Shown one piece after another: positions 14,277 through 22,031 of a stretch of DNA of 29,443 nucleotides (position 1 is the first letter of the stretch; each line of letters begins with the position of its first letter). Position numbers and translations under genes: made by a program. The notes under the pieces were generated by a model, which made no database searches, was not told where the DNA came from, and was given only the letters and a program-made list of their open reading frames with translations. This stretch comes from UBA5734 sp964528645. GTDB lineage: Bacteria > Bacillota > Clostridia > Saccharofermentanales > UBA5734. The DNA is taken from the NCBI GenBank assembly GCA_964528645.1, contig CAZGSR010000035.1, positions 1 to 29,443 of the forward strand, in the 5' to 3' direction.

Positions 14277-15476
14277 TTAGTCCAGGAGGACTGGATTGAA
14301 ATCTTCGACCCAGGGCAAGCCTTGCGGTCCCAGCTCGGCCATGAACGGATCCGGATCAAATTCTTCGACATTGTAGACGCCCGGTTTTTTCCACAGGCCC
14401 TTCAAGAGCATCATGGCACCAACCACAGCGGGGACGCCGGTCGTATAGGAAATAGCCTGGGATTTGACTTCCCGGTAGCAGGCCTGGTGGTCACAGACAT
14501 TGTAGACGTAGTAGGTTTTGGGCTGGCCATCCTTGGTACCCTGGACGATGACGCCGATATTGGTCTTGCCTTTGGTGCGCGGACCAAGCGAGGCTGGATC
14601 AGGCAGCAGTGCTTTCAGGAACTGCAGCGGAACGATCGGACGGCCTTCAAACATCACCGGTTCGATCGAAGTCATGCCGACATTTTCCAGCACCTTGAGG
14701 TGAGTCAGGTAATTATCCGAGAACGTCATCCAGAAGCGGATTTTCTCGACGCCCGGGATATTGGCAGCCAGGGATTCGAGCTCCTCATGGTAGAGCAGGT
14801 AGATGTTTTTCGGCCCGATCTCAGGCAGGTCATAGGATTTTTTGACCGATAGCGGTGCCGTCTCGACCCACTCGCCCTTCTCGAAATAGCGGCCGTTGGC
14901 CGTGATCTCGCGAATGTTGATCTCCGGGTTGAAATTGGTCGCAAATGGATAGCCATGGTCGCCGGCATTGGCATCGACGATGTCGATCTGGCGGATCTGG
15001 TCGAAATGATGTTTCAAGGCATAGGCCGTGAAGACACCCGTGACACCCGGATCGAAGCCGCAGCCGAGGATCGCGGTCAGGCCAGCCGCGGCAAAACGCT
15101 CACGGTAAGCCCACTGCCAGCTGTATTCGAACTTGGCCGTGTCGAGCGGCTCGTAATTGGCGGTATCCAGGTAATGAACACCAGTTGCCAGGCAGGCATC
15201 CATGATCGTCAAGTCCTGGTAGGGCAATGCGACGTTGATGACCAGCTCAGGGCCATAGCTTTTGATCAGGTCGATCACTTGCTGCGTGTCATCCGCATCG
15301 ACCTGTGCGGTGGTGATCCGGGTCTTGCCGCCATCCAGTTCAGCCTTCAAGGCGTCACATTTGGATTTCGTCCGGCTGGCAATGCAAATATCGGTAAAAA
15401 CGTCTGGATTGAGGCAACATTTGTGGACAACAACGCTGGCAACGCCACCAGCTCCAATAATCAATACTTTGGCCAT
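14277..15476 (-). CDS. lys1: Carboxynorspermidine/carboxyspermidine dehydrogenase (saccharopine dehydrogenase family)
   Basis: This is a 399-residue NADPH-dependent enzyme that joins aspartate semialdehyde to putrescine (or diaminopropane) reductively, giving the substrate for NspC. The N-terminal Rossmann motif is VLIIGAGGVASVV (residues 4-16). The saccharopine-dehydrogenase catalytic region shows LGCGFDPGVTGVF. The pairing with nspC identifies the CASDH branch rather than lysine metabolism, and such genes are often labelled lys1. The ATG at 15476 has AGGAGG 4-5 bases upstream. A promoter lies 60-85 bases before it. It probably heads the long minus-strand transcript that runs to the terminator at 8925-8947. 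Confidence 0.92.
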   Translation of the reverse strand: MAKVLIIGAGGVASVVVHKCCLNPDVFTDICIASRTKSKCDALKAELDGGKTRITTAQVDADDTQQVIDLIKSYGPELVINVALPYQDLTIMDACLATGVHYLDTANYEPLDTAKFEYSWQWAYRERFAAAGLTAILGCGFDPGVTGVFTAYALKHHFDQIRQIDIVDANAGDHGYPFATNFNPEINIREITANGRYFEKGEWVETAPLSVKKSYDLPEIGPKNIYLLYHEELESLAANIPGVEKIRFWMTFSDNYLTHLKVLENVGMTSIEPVMFEGRPIVPLQFLKALLPDPASLGPRTKGKTNIGVIVQGTKDGQPKTYYVYNVCDHQACYREVKSQAISYTTGVPAVVGAMMLLKGLWKKPGVYNVEEFDPDPFMAELGPQGLPWVEDFNPVLLD

Positions 15477-15533
15477 AGATCCTCCTGGGTTATCTGATTT
15501 GTTTCAAATGGACGAGGCCGATTCTTCGTCACG

Positions 15534-15562
15534 ATTGTACAAAAACGGGACAAAAGATACAA
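15534..15562 (-). promoter_or_regulatory. Candidate lys1-nspC promoter
   Basis: The -10 TACAAT (15534-15539, five of six) is 17 bases from TTGTAT (15557-15562, three of six), in the 133-base gap after the reductase gene. Confidence 0.45.
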
Positions 15563-15609
15563 CAAATTGCCGGAATTCTCAAGGGATTTTACCTGTTCCA
15601 AACCGGTTT

Positions 15610-16710
15610 TCAATCTGTGATGGCCGCAATTTCTGCCAGGCGGGCAATGATTGGCAGATGCTGGGTGCACAGACGTTCACATTTGCCACAGGCGGTGCAG
15701 ATGGCTGCGCCTTCAGCGGGCAAAGACCAGTGCCATTTCAGCCGCTCAGAGATCGAGCCACCAAAGAGCTGCTGGTTATAGGCATCCATATATTGAGGGA
15801 TTTCGATCCCGACCGGGCATTCGTCACAGTAGCCACAGCCGGTGCACAAGTTGTTCATTGCCACGCCCTGGCCCTCCATCTCAGCCACAATCTGGCGAAC
15901 CGGTTTTTCATGGAGGCCCTCAACTGCAGCACAGGCTTCATCCACCTGCTCCTTGGTGGTCAGGCCATTGAGTGCGACTGATATTTCACGGTGGGAAGCG
16001 ACAAACCGCAAAGCAGCCTGGGCGACACTCAGGTCCGTCCCAGCAGTCAGGTAATTGAAATAATCTGGATTTTGCGGGATGACGCCACCACCGAGCGGAT
16101 TCATGACCACAACGCCCATCCCTTTGGCTGCGGCAGCTTCGATGCCACTCTGGCGGAAGCGGTAGTTCAAGGCATTGTAGCCAATCAGCATGCCCCGGAA
16201 CTGGTTCCGGGCGATGACGAGTTCCAATTCGTCGCCGGGCATATGCGAGGAGAAGACGATGTTGCGAACCAGCCCATCTTTTTGAGCCTGGACGAAAAAG
16301 TCGTACAGGACATCGTGTTGTTTTTTATAGTCTTCGAGCGACATCAAACACCAGAGATGGTAGAAATCCAGATAATCGACCCGGAGCCGGGTCAGGGTTT
16401 TTTCCAGCCGCCTGCGAAAAGCATCCGCTGAGACCGTTTTGCCTGTGGTGCCAATGTTGGCTTTGGAAGAAACCAGAAAACGGTCGCGCGGCAGCTGCCC
16501 CAGAGCCAAGCCTGTGATCTCTTCGCTCTTGTCTTCGCAATAAAAGGGTGCTGTGTCAAAATAATTGATCCCTTTGCTCTGGGCATACAAAGCCACTTCC
16601 GCACATTTTTCGAGACGGCCGGCCCGGACATCTTCTTCATCGTAGCGCATACAGCCCATGCCGATGGCTGAGACCTTCAATCCAGTATTGCCGTAGTTTT
16701 TGTAATACAT
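15610..16710 (-). CDS. Aldo/keto reductase with C-terminal 4Fe-4S ferredoxin domain
   Basis: This is a 366-residue two-domain protein. Residues 1-270 are an aldo/keto reductase barrel with the catalytic tetrad Asp52, Tyr57, Lys83 and His118. Residues 285-355 carry two cysteine clusters, CTGCGYCDECP and CTACGKCERLC, for 4Fe-4S clusters. This fused type is common in clostridia and is thought to draw on ferredoxin-type electron transfer as well as NAD(P)H. The physiological substrate is unknown. The ATG at 16710 has AGGGGGAT upstream. It follows the N-ATPase operon by 56 bases with no terminator between, so some readthrough is likely. Confidence 0.9.
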   Translation of the reverse strand: MYYKNYGNTGLKVSAIGMGCMRYDEEDVRAGRLEKCAEVALYAQSKGINYFDTAPFYCEDKSEEITGLALGQLPRDRFLVSSKANIGTTGKTVSADAFRRRLEKTLTRLRVDYLDFYHLWCLMSLEDYKKQHDVLYDFFVQAQKDGLVRNIVFSSHMPGDELELVIARNQFRGMLIGYNALNYRFRQSGIEAAAAKGMGVVVMNPLGGGVIPQNPDYFNYLTAGTDLSVAQAALRFVASHREISVALNGLTTKEQVDEACAAVEGLHEKPVRQIVAEMEGQGVAMNNLCTGCGYCDECPVGIEIPQYMDAYNQQLFGGSISERLKWHWSLPAEGAAICTACGKCERLCTQHLPIIARLAEIAAITD

Positions 16711-16748
16711 GTCTGATCCCCCTGAGTATCGATCTTGGACCTCATTCT

Positions 16749-16777
16749 ATTAACCCATTGTGCCAGTCATTCGTCAA
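16749..16777 (-). promoter_or_regulatory. Candidate promoter of the aldo/keto reductase gene
   Basis: TTGACG (16772-16777, five of six), inside the end of atpG, is 17 bases from GTTAAT (16749-16754, four of six). Confidence 0.35.
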
Positions 16778-17663
16778 TTTCGTTTTTACTGGTTTTGCGC
16801 ATGGCCTCGTAGCCAGACAGGACATCGAACAGGTCATCATCGATCAGTCGCTGGCGCTGCTGATTGTAGTCTGATTTCAACCCGGCCATCAGCTGGTCAA
16901 TGTTCTGGTCAGCCCGCTGCATGGCGCTGAGCCGGCTGGCATTTTCACTGGTGATCGACAAGGCGCAGGCCCGGTAAATGGTCAGGAACAGAAATTCCCT
17001 GATCAAGGAACGCAAGGCTCCTGTTCCGCCGCCCAGAACCTCCGGCAGGGCTTGTCCGGGCCAGGGGATGCTGGTCCAGCGGCCACTCAGACGCTCATCA
17101 AAGGGCAGGACCTGGTCATTGACCGCCTGATAGTCCGTAGCAAAACCAGGCTCATGGTAGAGCACATGACAGGCCGTGGCGCCTGAAAAGTCGAGCTTGG
17201 CCAGGACCTCGCTGACCAGAGGTGTGATCAGCGGCACCGAATGTGGGGTCTTCAAGATCTGTTCCGGACGCAACCCACAGTCCTGAAGCTGGACAGCAGT
17301 CCGTTGCCCAACGGCAAACACTTGGACAGGTGCAGCCATCTCATTGATTTCTTCACGGGCAAAAAGGGCAATATCGCGATTGAAAGAGCCAACCAAACCA
17401 TGATCCGTACCAAATACGATGACCGAAGTCCCCTGATGACGCGATTTGATCCGCTGTTCGAAAACAGGGCTGATCGGGCCAATGTCCCTAAAACAGGCAC
17501 CGAGGCTGGTTTCAATCACTTGGGAATAGGATTCCAGGGAAACGATTGCCTGCTCAAACAGTGAAATCGAAGACAAGGCCAAGGCTTTCATTGCCCGGAC
17601 CAGTTCGTGCAGTTCATGGACATGGCTGATTTTGCGTTGCAGATCAGAAGCAGTCTCACTCAT
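16767..17663 (-). CDS. atpG: N-ATPase gamma subunit
   Basis: This is the central rotor stalk, 298 residues. The N-terminal helix (about residues 5-30, with VRAMKALALSSI) and the C-terminal helix (about 235-290, with SENASRLSAMQRADQN) form the coiled coil that turns inside the alpha-beta hexamer. The middle Rossmann-like part shows VIVFGTDHGLVGSFN. The sequence is divergent from ordinary gamma, as in the N-type branch. It is the last gene of the operon, as expected for the order DCQRBEFAG, and its ATG overlaps the atpA stop by 4 bases. Confidence 0.92.
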   Translation of the reverse strand: MSETASDLQRKISHVHELHELVRAMKALALSSISLFEQAIVSLESYSQVIETSLGACFRDIGPISPVFEQRIKSRHQGTSVIVFGTDHGLVGSFNRDIALFAREEINEMAAPVQVFAVGQRTAVQLQDCGLRPEQILKTPHSVPLITPLVSEVLAKLDFSGATACHVLYHEPGFATDYQAVNDQVLPFDERLSGRWTSIPWPGQALPEVLGGGTGALRSLIREFLFLTIYRACALSITSENASRLSAMQRADQNIDQLMAGLKSDYNQQRQRLIDDDLFDVLSGYEAMRKTSKNEIDE

Positions 17664-19204
17664 AACCTAACCAGTTCCCTATCATTGCTGAAAGGGGCCA
17701 CCGTCTCTTGAGCAAGTCGCAACAGAGATGGATGCAAGGTCTCTTTAGCGGGATGACGTTCAGATAACCAGCCCGAGATAGCGTTTTGATTCTCCAAAGC
17801 CACTGAGATCAGCTTTTCCTGGACCAATGGCAGGCGTTCGATCATCACTGGATCAAGCATGCCTTCAGCCAGTGCGGCCAAGATCAGGATCTGGGCCTCC
17901 ATGGGAATCGGTTTTTGTTCAGGCTGCTTGAGGCAGGCCCTTATCTTCTGCCCATGGGCCAGCATGCGGTGGGACTGTTCATCAAGATGCGCCCCAAAAC
18001 GGGCAAACGATTCCAGTTCGACAAATTGTGCATAGGCCAGCTTGAGGTCTTTGACGATGGTGCGATAGACATCGTGTTGCGCTTTGCCACCGACCCTGGA
18101 AACAGACAGGCCCACATCAATGGCTGGTAAAACGCCCAGTTCGAACAATGAGGGCGACAAATAAATCTGACCATCTGTAATAGAAATCAGGTTGGTCGGG
18201 ATATAGGCTGAAATGTTTTGTGATTCTGTCTCGACAATCGGCAGGGCGGTCAATGACCCACCCCCCAGTTCCTGTTTGAGCCGGGTCGATCGCTCGAGCA
18301 GGCGCGAATGAATGTAGAAGATATCACCGGGAAATGCTTCCCGCCCGGGTGGCCGATGCAACAGCAGCGAGAGTTCGCGATAGGAACGGGCATGTGCGGT
18401 CAGATCATCATAGACGACCAGCGTATCATAGCCTTCTGCCATGAAGCTTTCGGCAATGCTGGTGGCGGCATATGGGGCAATGTAGGAAAGGCCTGCTGCC
18501 TCATTGCTCTCAGCGACTACAACGACACACTGTTTGAGGGCATCATTTTTCTGCAGGATATCGATCGCTTTGGCTACAGCCGACGAACGTTGACCAATGG
18601 CGCAATAGACACAGTAGACTGAACTGTCACGCTGGCTGATGATCGTATCCAAAGCCACTGCTGTCTTGCCGGTTTTACGGTCACCCATGATCAATTCGCG
18701 CTGGCCGCGACCGATGGGGACCATCGCATCGATGGCCTTGATTCCCGTTTGCAGGGGGACTGTAACTGGCAATCGTTCCATGATCGCCGGGGCTGGTCTT
18801 TCAACCGGCAGGCGATGCCTGGTTTTGATGGGTCCTGCCCCATCCAGCGGTCTGCCAAGCGGATCGATCACACGGCCAAGCAACTCATGACCAACCGGGA
18901 TGTCCAGTACACGGCCGAGTCGGTGGACGGGTTCACCAATCGAAAGACTGGCGGGATGACCAAACAAGATCACACCAAAATCAGAAACATCCAGATCGTA
19001 GGCCATGCCCAGACTGCCATCTGCAAACTGGACCAGTTCTTCAAACCCGATGTCATCGAGACCTGTGACTCGAACAACACCGGCAGCGATGGATTTGATC
19101 CTGCCGACTGCTACAGGACGGAGGAGGTGCTGGCGGCTGTCCAAAGCTGACGTGAAGGATTGGAACAATCCGGTGGACAGGGTCTCCAGGGTCTGGTGGA
19201 TCAT
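17660..19204 (-). CDS. atpA: N-ATPase alpha subunit
   Basis: This is a 514-residue non-catalytic nucleotide-binding subunit of F1. The P-loop GDRKTGKT is at 174-181, and LVVYDDLTAHARSYRELSLLL forms the Walker B and following region. The segment GREAFPGDIFYIHSRLLERS is a strict alpha hallmark, and the Arg equivalent to the finger lies in the SVSRVGG stretch. The ATG overlaps the atpF stop by 4 bases. Length and motifs indicate a functional subunit. Confidence 0.95.
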   Translation of the reverse strand: MIHQTLETLSTGLFQSFTSALDSRQHLLRPVAVGRIKSIAAGVVRVTGLDDIGFEELVQFADGSLGMAYDLDVSDFGVILFGHPASLSIGEPVHRLGRVLDIPVGHELLGRVIDPLGRPLDGAGPIKTRHRLPVERPAPAIMERLPVTVPLQTGIKAIDAMVPIGRGQRELIMGDRKTGKTAVALDTIISQRDSSVYCVYCAIGQRSSAVAKAIDILQKNDALKQCVVVVAESNEAAGLSYIAPYAATSIAESFMAEGYDTLVVYDDLTAHARSYRELSLLLHRPPGREAFPGDIFYIHSRLLERSTRLKQELGGGSLTALPIVETESQNISAYIPTNLISITDGQIYLSPSLFELGVLPAIDVGLSVSRVGGKAQHDVYRTIVKDLKLAYAQFVELESFARFGAHLDEQSHRMLAHGQKIRACLKQPEQKPIPMEAQILILAALAEGMLDPVMIERLPLVQEKLISVALENQNAISGWLSERHPAKETLHPSLLRLAQETVAPFSNDRELVRL

Positions 19205-20004
19205 GGCTCGTTCTCCGGCTTTTGGGATTTGACCTCTGGCACCGTGACCAGTGAATCCAGACAGTCATGCAAAGACGACAGATAGTCATCGACATTCCAA
19301 TCCAGCTGCATGCCACCCCAATGAATGGACAAACCACAGATCCTGGAAGCATCTGATTCATACTGGATCGTCCCCTCGAGAGGCCAGATGGATGTGTTAG
19401 CAGCAATGGCCGTTTCCAAGATCTGGCGCTGTTGGGGCAAGAGGGACCAGGTCGATGCAATCCTGATGGCATTCTCCGGCTCCGCTCTGTCTTCGTTCAC
19501 TGGCGATTGCAATTGTTCGACTTCAGGTTCGCCCAGTTTTTCGGCCAGGCGTTCGACCATGCGTTGCTCCAGAGACTGGCTGGACAAATCTTGCAAGCAT
19601 CTTTCCAGTGCCGTCATGACAGCTGTGCCCAGCTGGCGCTTGAATGCCTGGGCAAATTCATCCGCTTCGGTTTGAATGGCAACTCGATACCGGTCCGATT
19701 CGGTTTCTGCCTCAGTCTTGAGCAATGCCAGTTTTCTCTGTCTTTCCTGCTCGATCTGTTCAGCCAGCTCCTGCATGCGTTCAGCTTGCTGACGTTCCAG
19801 ATCTTCCAGTTTTTCCTGATACAAATCCCGGGTTTTCTCAGCGTCCTCCATTTTGACTTCAGCAGCCTGGATCGAATGAGCGATTTTACTTTCACGCTCA
19901 TCGATGGCTTTGAGGACAGGCGTGAAAAGAAATCGTTTCAGGAGAAACACCAGGATCAGGAAGTTGGCCGCCTGGGCTAAAATCGTGAACCAGTCCACAA
20001 GCAT
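19201..20004 (-). CDS. atpF: N-ATPase long b-type stator subunit with delta-like C-terminal part
   Basis: This is a 267-residue stator subunit. One membrane helix (about residues 5-25) precedes a long charged coiled coil (about 35-140) and a ~100-residue C-terminal region that may take the place of delta, since no atpH is present. It is much longer than the usual 160-170-residue b subunit, which agrees with the N-ATPase family. The frame extends to 20085, but the ATG at 20004 has GGAGG 6 bases upstream and the extension would lie within atpE, so the downstream start is clear. There are two bases between the atpE stop and this start. Confidence 0.9.
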   Translation of the reverse strand: MLVDWFTILAQAANFLILVFLLKRFLFTPVLKAIDERESKIAHSIQAAEVKMEDAEKTRDLYQEKLEDLERQQAERMQELAEQIEQERQRKLALLKTEAETESDRYRVAIQTEADEFAQAFKRQLGTAVMTALERCLQDLSSQSLEQRMVERLAEKLGEPEVEQLQSPVNEDRAEPENAIRIASTWSLLPQQRQILETAIAANTSIWPLEGTIQYESDASRICGLSIHWGGMQLDWNVDDYLSSLHDCLDSLVTVPEVKSQKPENEP

Positions 20005-20006
20005 GG

Positions 20007-20288
20007 TCAGCCTCCAGCCAGGTTGGCAATGGCATAGTTCCAGAATGGATTGACGAAAATCAGGATCAGGGTGATGACCAGGCAATAAATGGCGGTGGAT
20101 TCAACCATGGCAAGACCCACGAACAAAGTCCTGGTAATGACTGGTGATGCATCGGGCTGCTGGGCCAGTGCTGTCAGGGCAGTTGCGACCGCTCGGCCTT
20201 CGCCGAGCGCCGGGCCAATCGTGCCAATTGTGATCGTCAGGCCGGAAATGATGATGGATGTGATGGCAATAGCTGTCAATGGATTCAT
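20007..20288 (-). CDS. atpE: N-ATPase c subunit (rotor ring)
   Basis: This is a 93-residue hairpin of two membrane helices joined by the polar loop ALAQQPDAS. The ion site is Glu63-Ser64-Thr65 with Tyr68 in helix 2, the same pattern as the Na+-binding rings of Ilyobacter and Acetobacterium. Helix 1 carries Glu30 where those have a glutamine (GPALGEGRA). A pair of carboxylates is a feature of N-type c subunits. Na+ coupling is thus possible, but sequence alone does not prove Na+ over H+. The start has an exact AAAGGAGGT site, the strongest in the operon, which fits the need for many c copies. Confidence 0.95.
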   Translation of the reverse strand: MNPLTAIAITSIIISGLTITIGTIGPALGEGRAVATALTALAQQPDASPVITRTLFVGLAMVESTAIYCLVITLILIFVNPFWNYAIANLAGG

Positions 20289-20968
20289 GTGGACCTCCTT
20301 TCAGGATGCGACTGGGTGGCAGATGCGATGTAGACGGCTGTCAGAACTGCGAAGATATAAGCCTGGACCATGCCTGTCACCAGTCCCAGGACTGTCATCA
20401 GGACCGGGATGAATAATGGCGCCAGCGACAGGAGTACCGCAACAATCATCACGCCACTCATCATGTTGCCAAATAAGCGAACGGCCAGAGTCAGGGTTCT
20501 GGACAGCTCACCGATCAGATTGAACGGCAACATCAGCGGGGTAGGCTGCAGATAAGTTCTGAGATAGCCGATAAGACCCTGTTGCCAGATGCCGAAGACA
20601 GGCACGGCAAACAAGACACACAGCGCCAGGGCAATGGTTGTCGACAGCGAGCCGGTGGGTGGCAGATAGCCGGGAACGATCGTCAGCAGGGACGAGCTGG
20701 CAATAAACAGGAACAGCGAGCCAATGAAAGGCAGATACCGCCGGGGTATTTTCAGACCGATGGCTTCGATCTGGCTTAGAATCAGGAGGACGATCATTTC
20801 GAGGAAGTTCTGTATCCTCGTCCTCCGGCCGGTCTTGCCGATTTTCCGGGTCGCCAGGATCGATCCTGCGGTCAATGCTGCCATCATCAGCCAAGTGACA
20901 ACCAGAGTCGCATTGATTTTGATAAAACCGAACGAAAAGAACACGCTCTGGTCAGGACTGATGTTCAT
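20285..20968 (-). CDS. atpB: N-ATPase a subunit
   Basis: This is a 227-residue polytopic membrane protein forming the ion half-channels. About five or six hydrophobic helices are visible. The essential stator arginine is in SRTLTLAVRLFGNMMSG, the usual helix-4 signature, and GMVQAYIFAVLTAVYI is the conserved last helix with the family glutamine. The frame extends to 21124. I chose the ATG at 20968 because AAGGAGG lies 9 bases upstream and the sequence before it belongs to atpR in another frame. It overlaps atpR by 17 bases and atpE by 4. Confidence 0.94.
   Translation of the reverse strand: MNISPDQSVFFSFGFIKINATLVVTWLMMAALTAGSILATRKIGKTGRRTRIQNFLEMIVLLILSQIEAIGLKIPRRYLPFIGSLFLFIASSSLLTIVPGYLPPTGSLSTTIALALCVLFAVPVFGIWQQGLIGYLRTYLQPTPLMLPFNLIGELSRTLTLAVRLFGNMMSGVMIVAVLLSLAPLFIPVLMTVLGLVTGMVQAYIFAVLTAVYIASATQSHPERRST
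20293..20301 (-). promoter_or_regulatory. Exact-match ribosome binding site of atpE
   Basis: The minus strand reads AAAGGAGGT, complementary to the 3' end of 16S rRNA over nine bases, 4 bases before the ATG. It lies inside the end of atpB. Confidence 0.8.
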
Positions 20969-21269
20969 CTCTCGATTCCTCCTTCCCCTGCTGGATGGAA
21001 TCGACCTGGTGCCTGGCCCTGCCACTGAGCACACTGCGGACCACGATGAATCCACCCAGCGCGGCAACCAACTGTTGCCATCCCTGGCGAGCGGCCCAGA
21101 CAAAGCCAAGCACACCCATGCCAAGGCGCAGGAGCAGGCTCAGTGCGAACCAGATCCCTGGATGGGCGGAAACAAGCCCTTTCTGGATGGTCAGCCAAAG
21201 GCCGGCAAAAAACAGAAAACCGAGCAGGGCACCGATGGCAATGCCTTGCAGAACTGCGAGTACATTCAT
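20952..21269 (-). CDS. atpR: N-ATPase accessory membrane subunit AtpR
   Basis: This is a 105-residue protein with three hydrophobic segments (about 4-26, 38-59 and 64-80) and a charged tail. It sits between atpQ and atpB, the diagnostic place of AtpR. Two arginines lie inside membrane segments: Arg48 in LLLRLGMG and Arg78 in FIVVRSVL. AtpR is known only from N-ATPase operons. An interaction of its buried arginines with the extra c-subunit carboxylate, perhaps during ring assembly, has been proposed for the family as I recall. The ATG overlaps the atpQ stop by 4 bases. Confidence 0.88.
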   Translation of the reverse strand: MNVLAVLQGIAIGALLGFLFFAGLWLTIQKGLVSAHPGIWFALSLLLRLGMGVLGFVWAARQGWQQLVAALGGFIVVRSVLSGRARHQVDSIQQGKEESRDEHQS

Positions 21270-21631
21270 GGTCTGTCCTTCCCTCCCTTGTCCTCAGGTC
21301 TGTCCTGGCCTGATTCCGAATCCATTTCATCGGCCTGGCGACCCAGCCAGTACCAGACATTCAGGCACCCCAGGCCAATGCCGCCAGCTAATAGCATTAA
21401 GGTCCATGAAAAAGGGGATGGCCAGTGTTGATCGATCCAGATACCTGATAACAGGCCCAGCAGACCTGGTACAGTAATCGACCAGCCTACCAGTCCCATC
21501 AGGCCCATGCCAAACCAGGGCTTGTCGGCTCCCGTCTGCCTGAGCCTGATTTTCCGCCTCGACTCTTCCCCGACCGTATCGATCAGTTCATCATCAGAGG
21601 ATCGATGGTTCCTGGTTTCAGGACTTGGCAT
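21266..21631 (-). CDS. atpQ: N-ATPase accessory membrane subunit AtpQ (AtpI-like)
   Basis: This is a 121-residue protein with a ~40-residue charged N terminus (RRKIRLRQ) and two membrane helices (about 44-64 and 72-94), the second with GGIGLGCLNVWYWL as in the AtpI/F0F1-ATPase accessory family thought to bind Mg2+ or help assembly. Position between atpC and atpR identifies it as AtpQ. Starts at 21664, 21643 and 21631 are in frame. I prefer 21631, with GAGG 6 bases upstream, giving a 14-base overlap with atpC. Confidence 0.85.
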   Translation of the reverse strand: MPSPETRNHRSSDDELIDTVGEESRRKIRLRQTGADKPWFGMGLMGLVGWSITVPGLLGLLSGIWIDQHWPSPFSWTLMLLAGGIGLGCLNVWYWLGRQADEMDSESGQDRPEDKGGKDRP

Positions 21632-22031
21632 GATGCACCTCATGGTAGAGCCGGATAAAATCATCTTCGAACTTCATCAGGATCTGGCGGGTTTGCAGGT
21701 CTTGTTCACTGATCGTTTTCAGGGCTGATTCCAGCCGGTCGCGCAAGGTATCCAGGTCGTCGCCGACGACGGCACGGTGGGCAGATACCTGGACGGACAG
21801 GCCGGATTTGAGCAGAATGCCTTCGTCAAGGGCGATGTAATGTTCGAGTCCCTGATGATCCTCATAAGTCAGGATCCCAGGACGAAGCGGGGTGACGAGG
21901 TCGAGGCGGTGTGGCCAGATGCCATAGGATCCTGAAGGTGTTTGTACAACCAGACAAGCCACCTCTTCATCCCGGAGAACGACTTTTTCAGGGATGTTGA
22001 CGACCAGGGTGATCTGATCCGTGTTTTTCAT
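21618..22031 (-). CDS. atpC: N-ATPase epsilon subunit
   Basis: This is a 137-residue rotor-foot subunit. The N-terminal ten-strand sandwich (about 1-85) contains GSYGIWPHRLDLVTPLRPG, equivalent to the GxxGILPxHxPLxxxL motif. The C-terminal part (about 90-135) is two helices that could inhibit ATP hydrolysis. It lacks the clear ATP-binding IDxxRA pattern of Bacillus epsilon. It is second in the operon, directly after atpD with a 4-base ATGA overlap, whereas in standard atp operons epsilon comes last. Confidence 0.92.
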   Translation of the reverse strand: MKNTDQITLVVNIPEKVVLRDEEVACLVVQTPSGSYGIWPHRLDLVTPLRPGILTYEDHQGLEHYIALDEGILLKSGLSVQVSAHRAVVGDDLDTLRDRLESALKTISEQDLQTRQILMKFEDDFIRLYHEVHHAKS

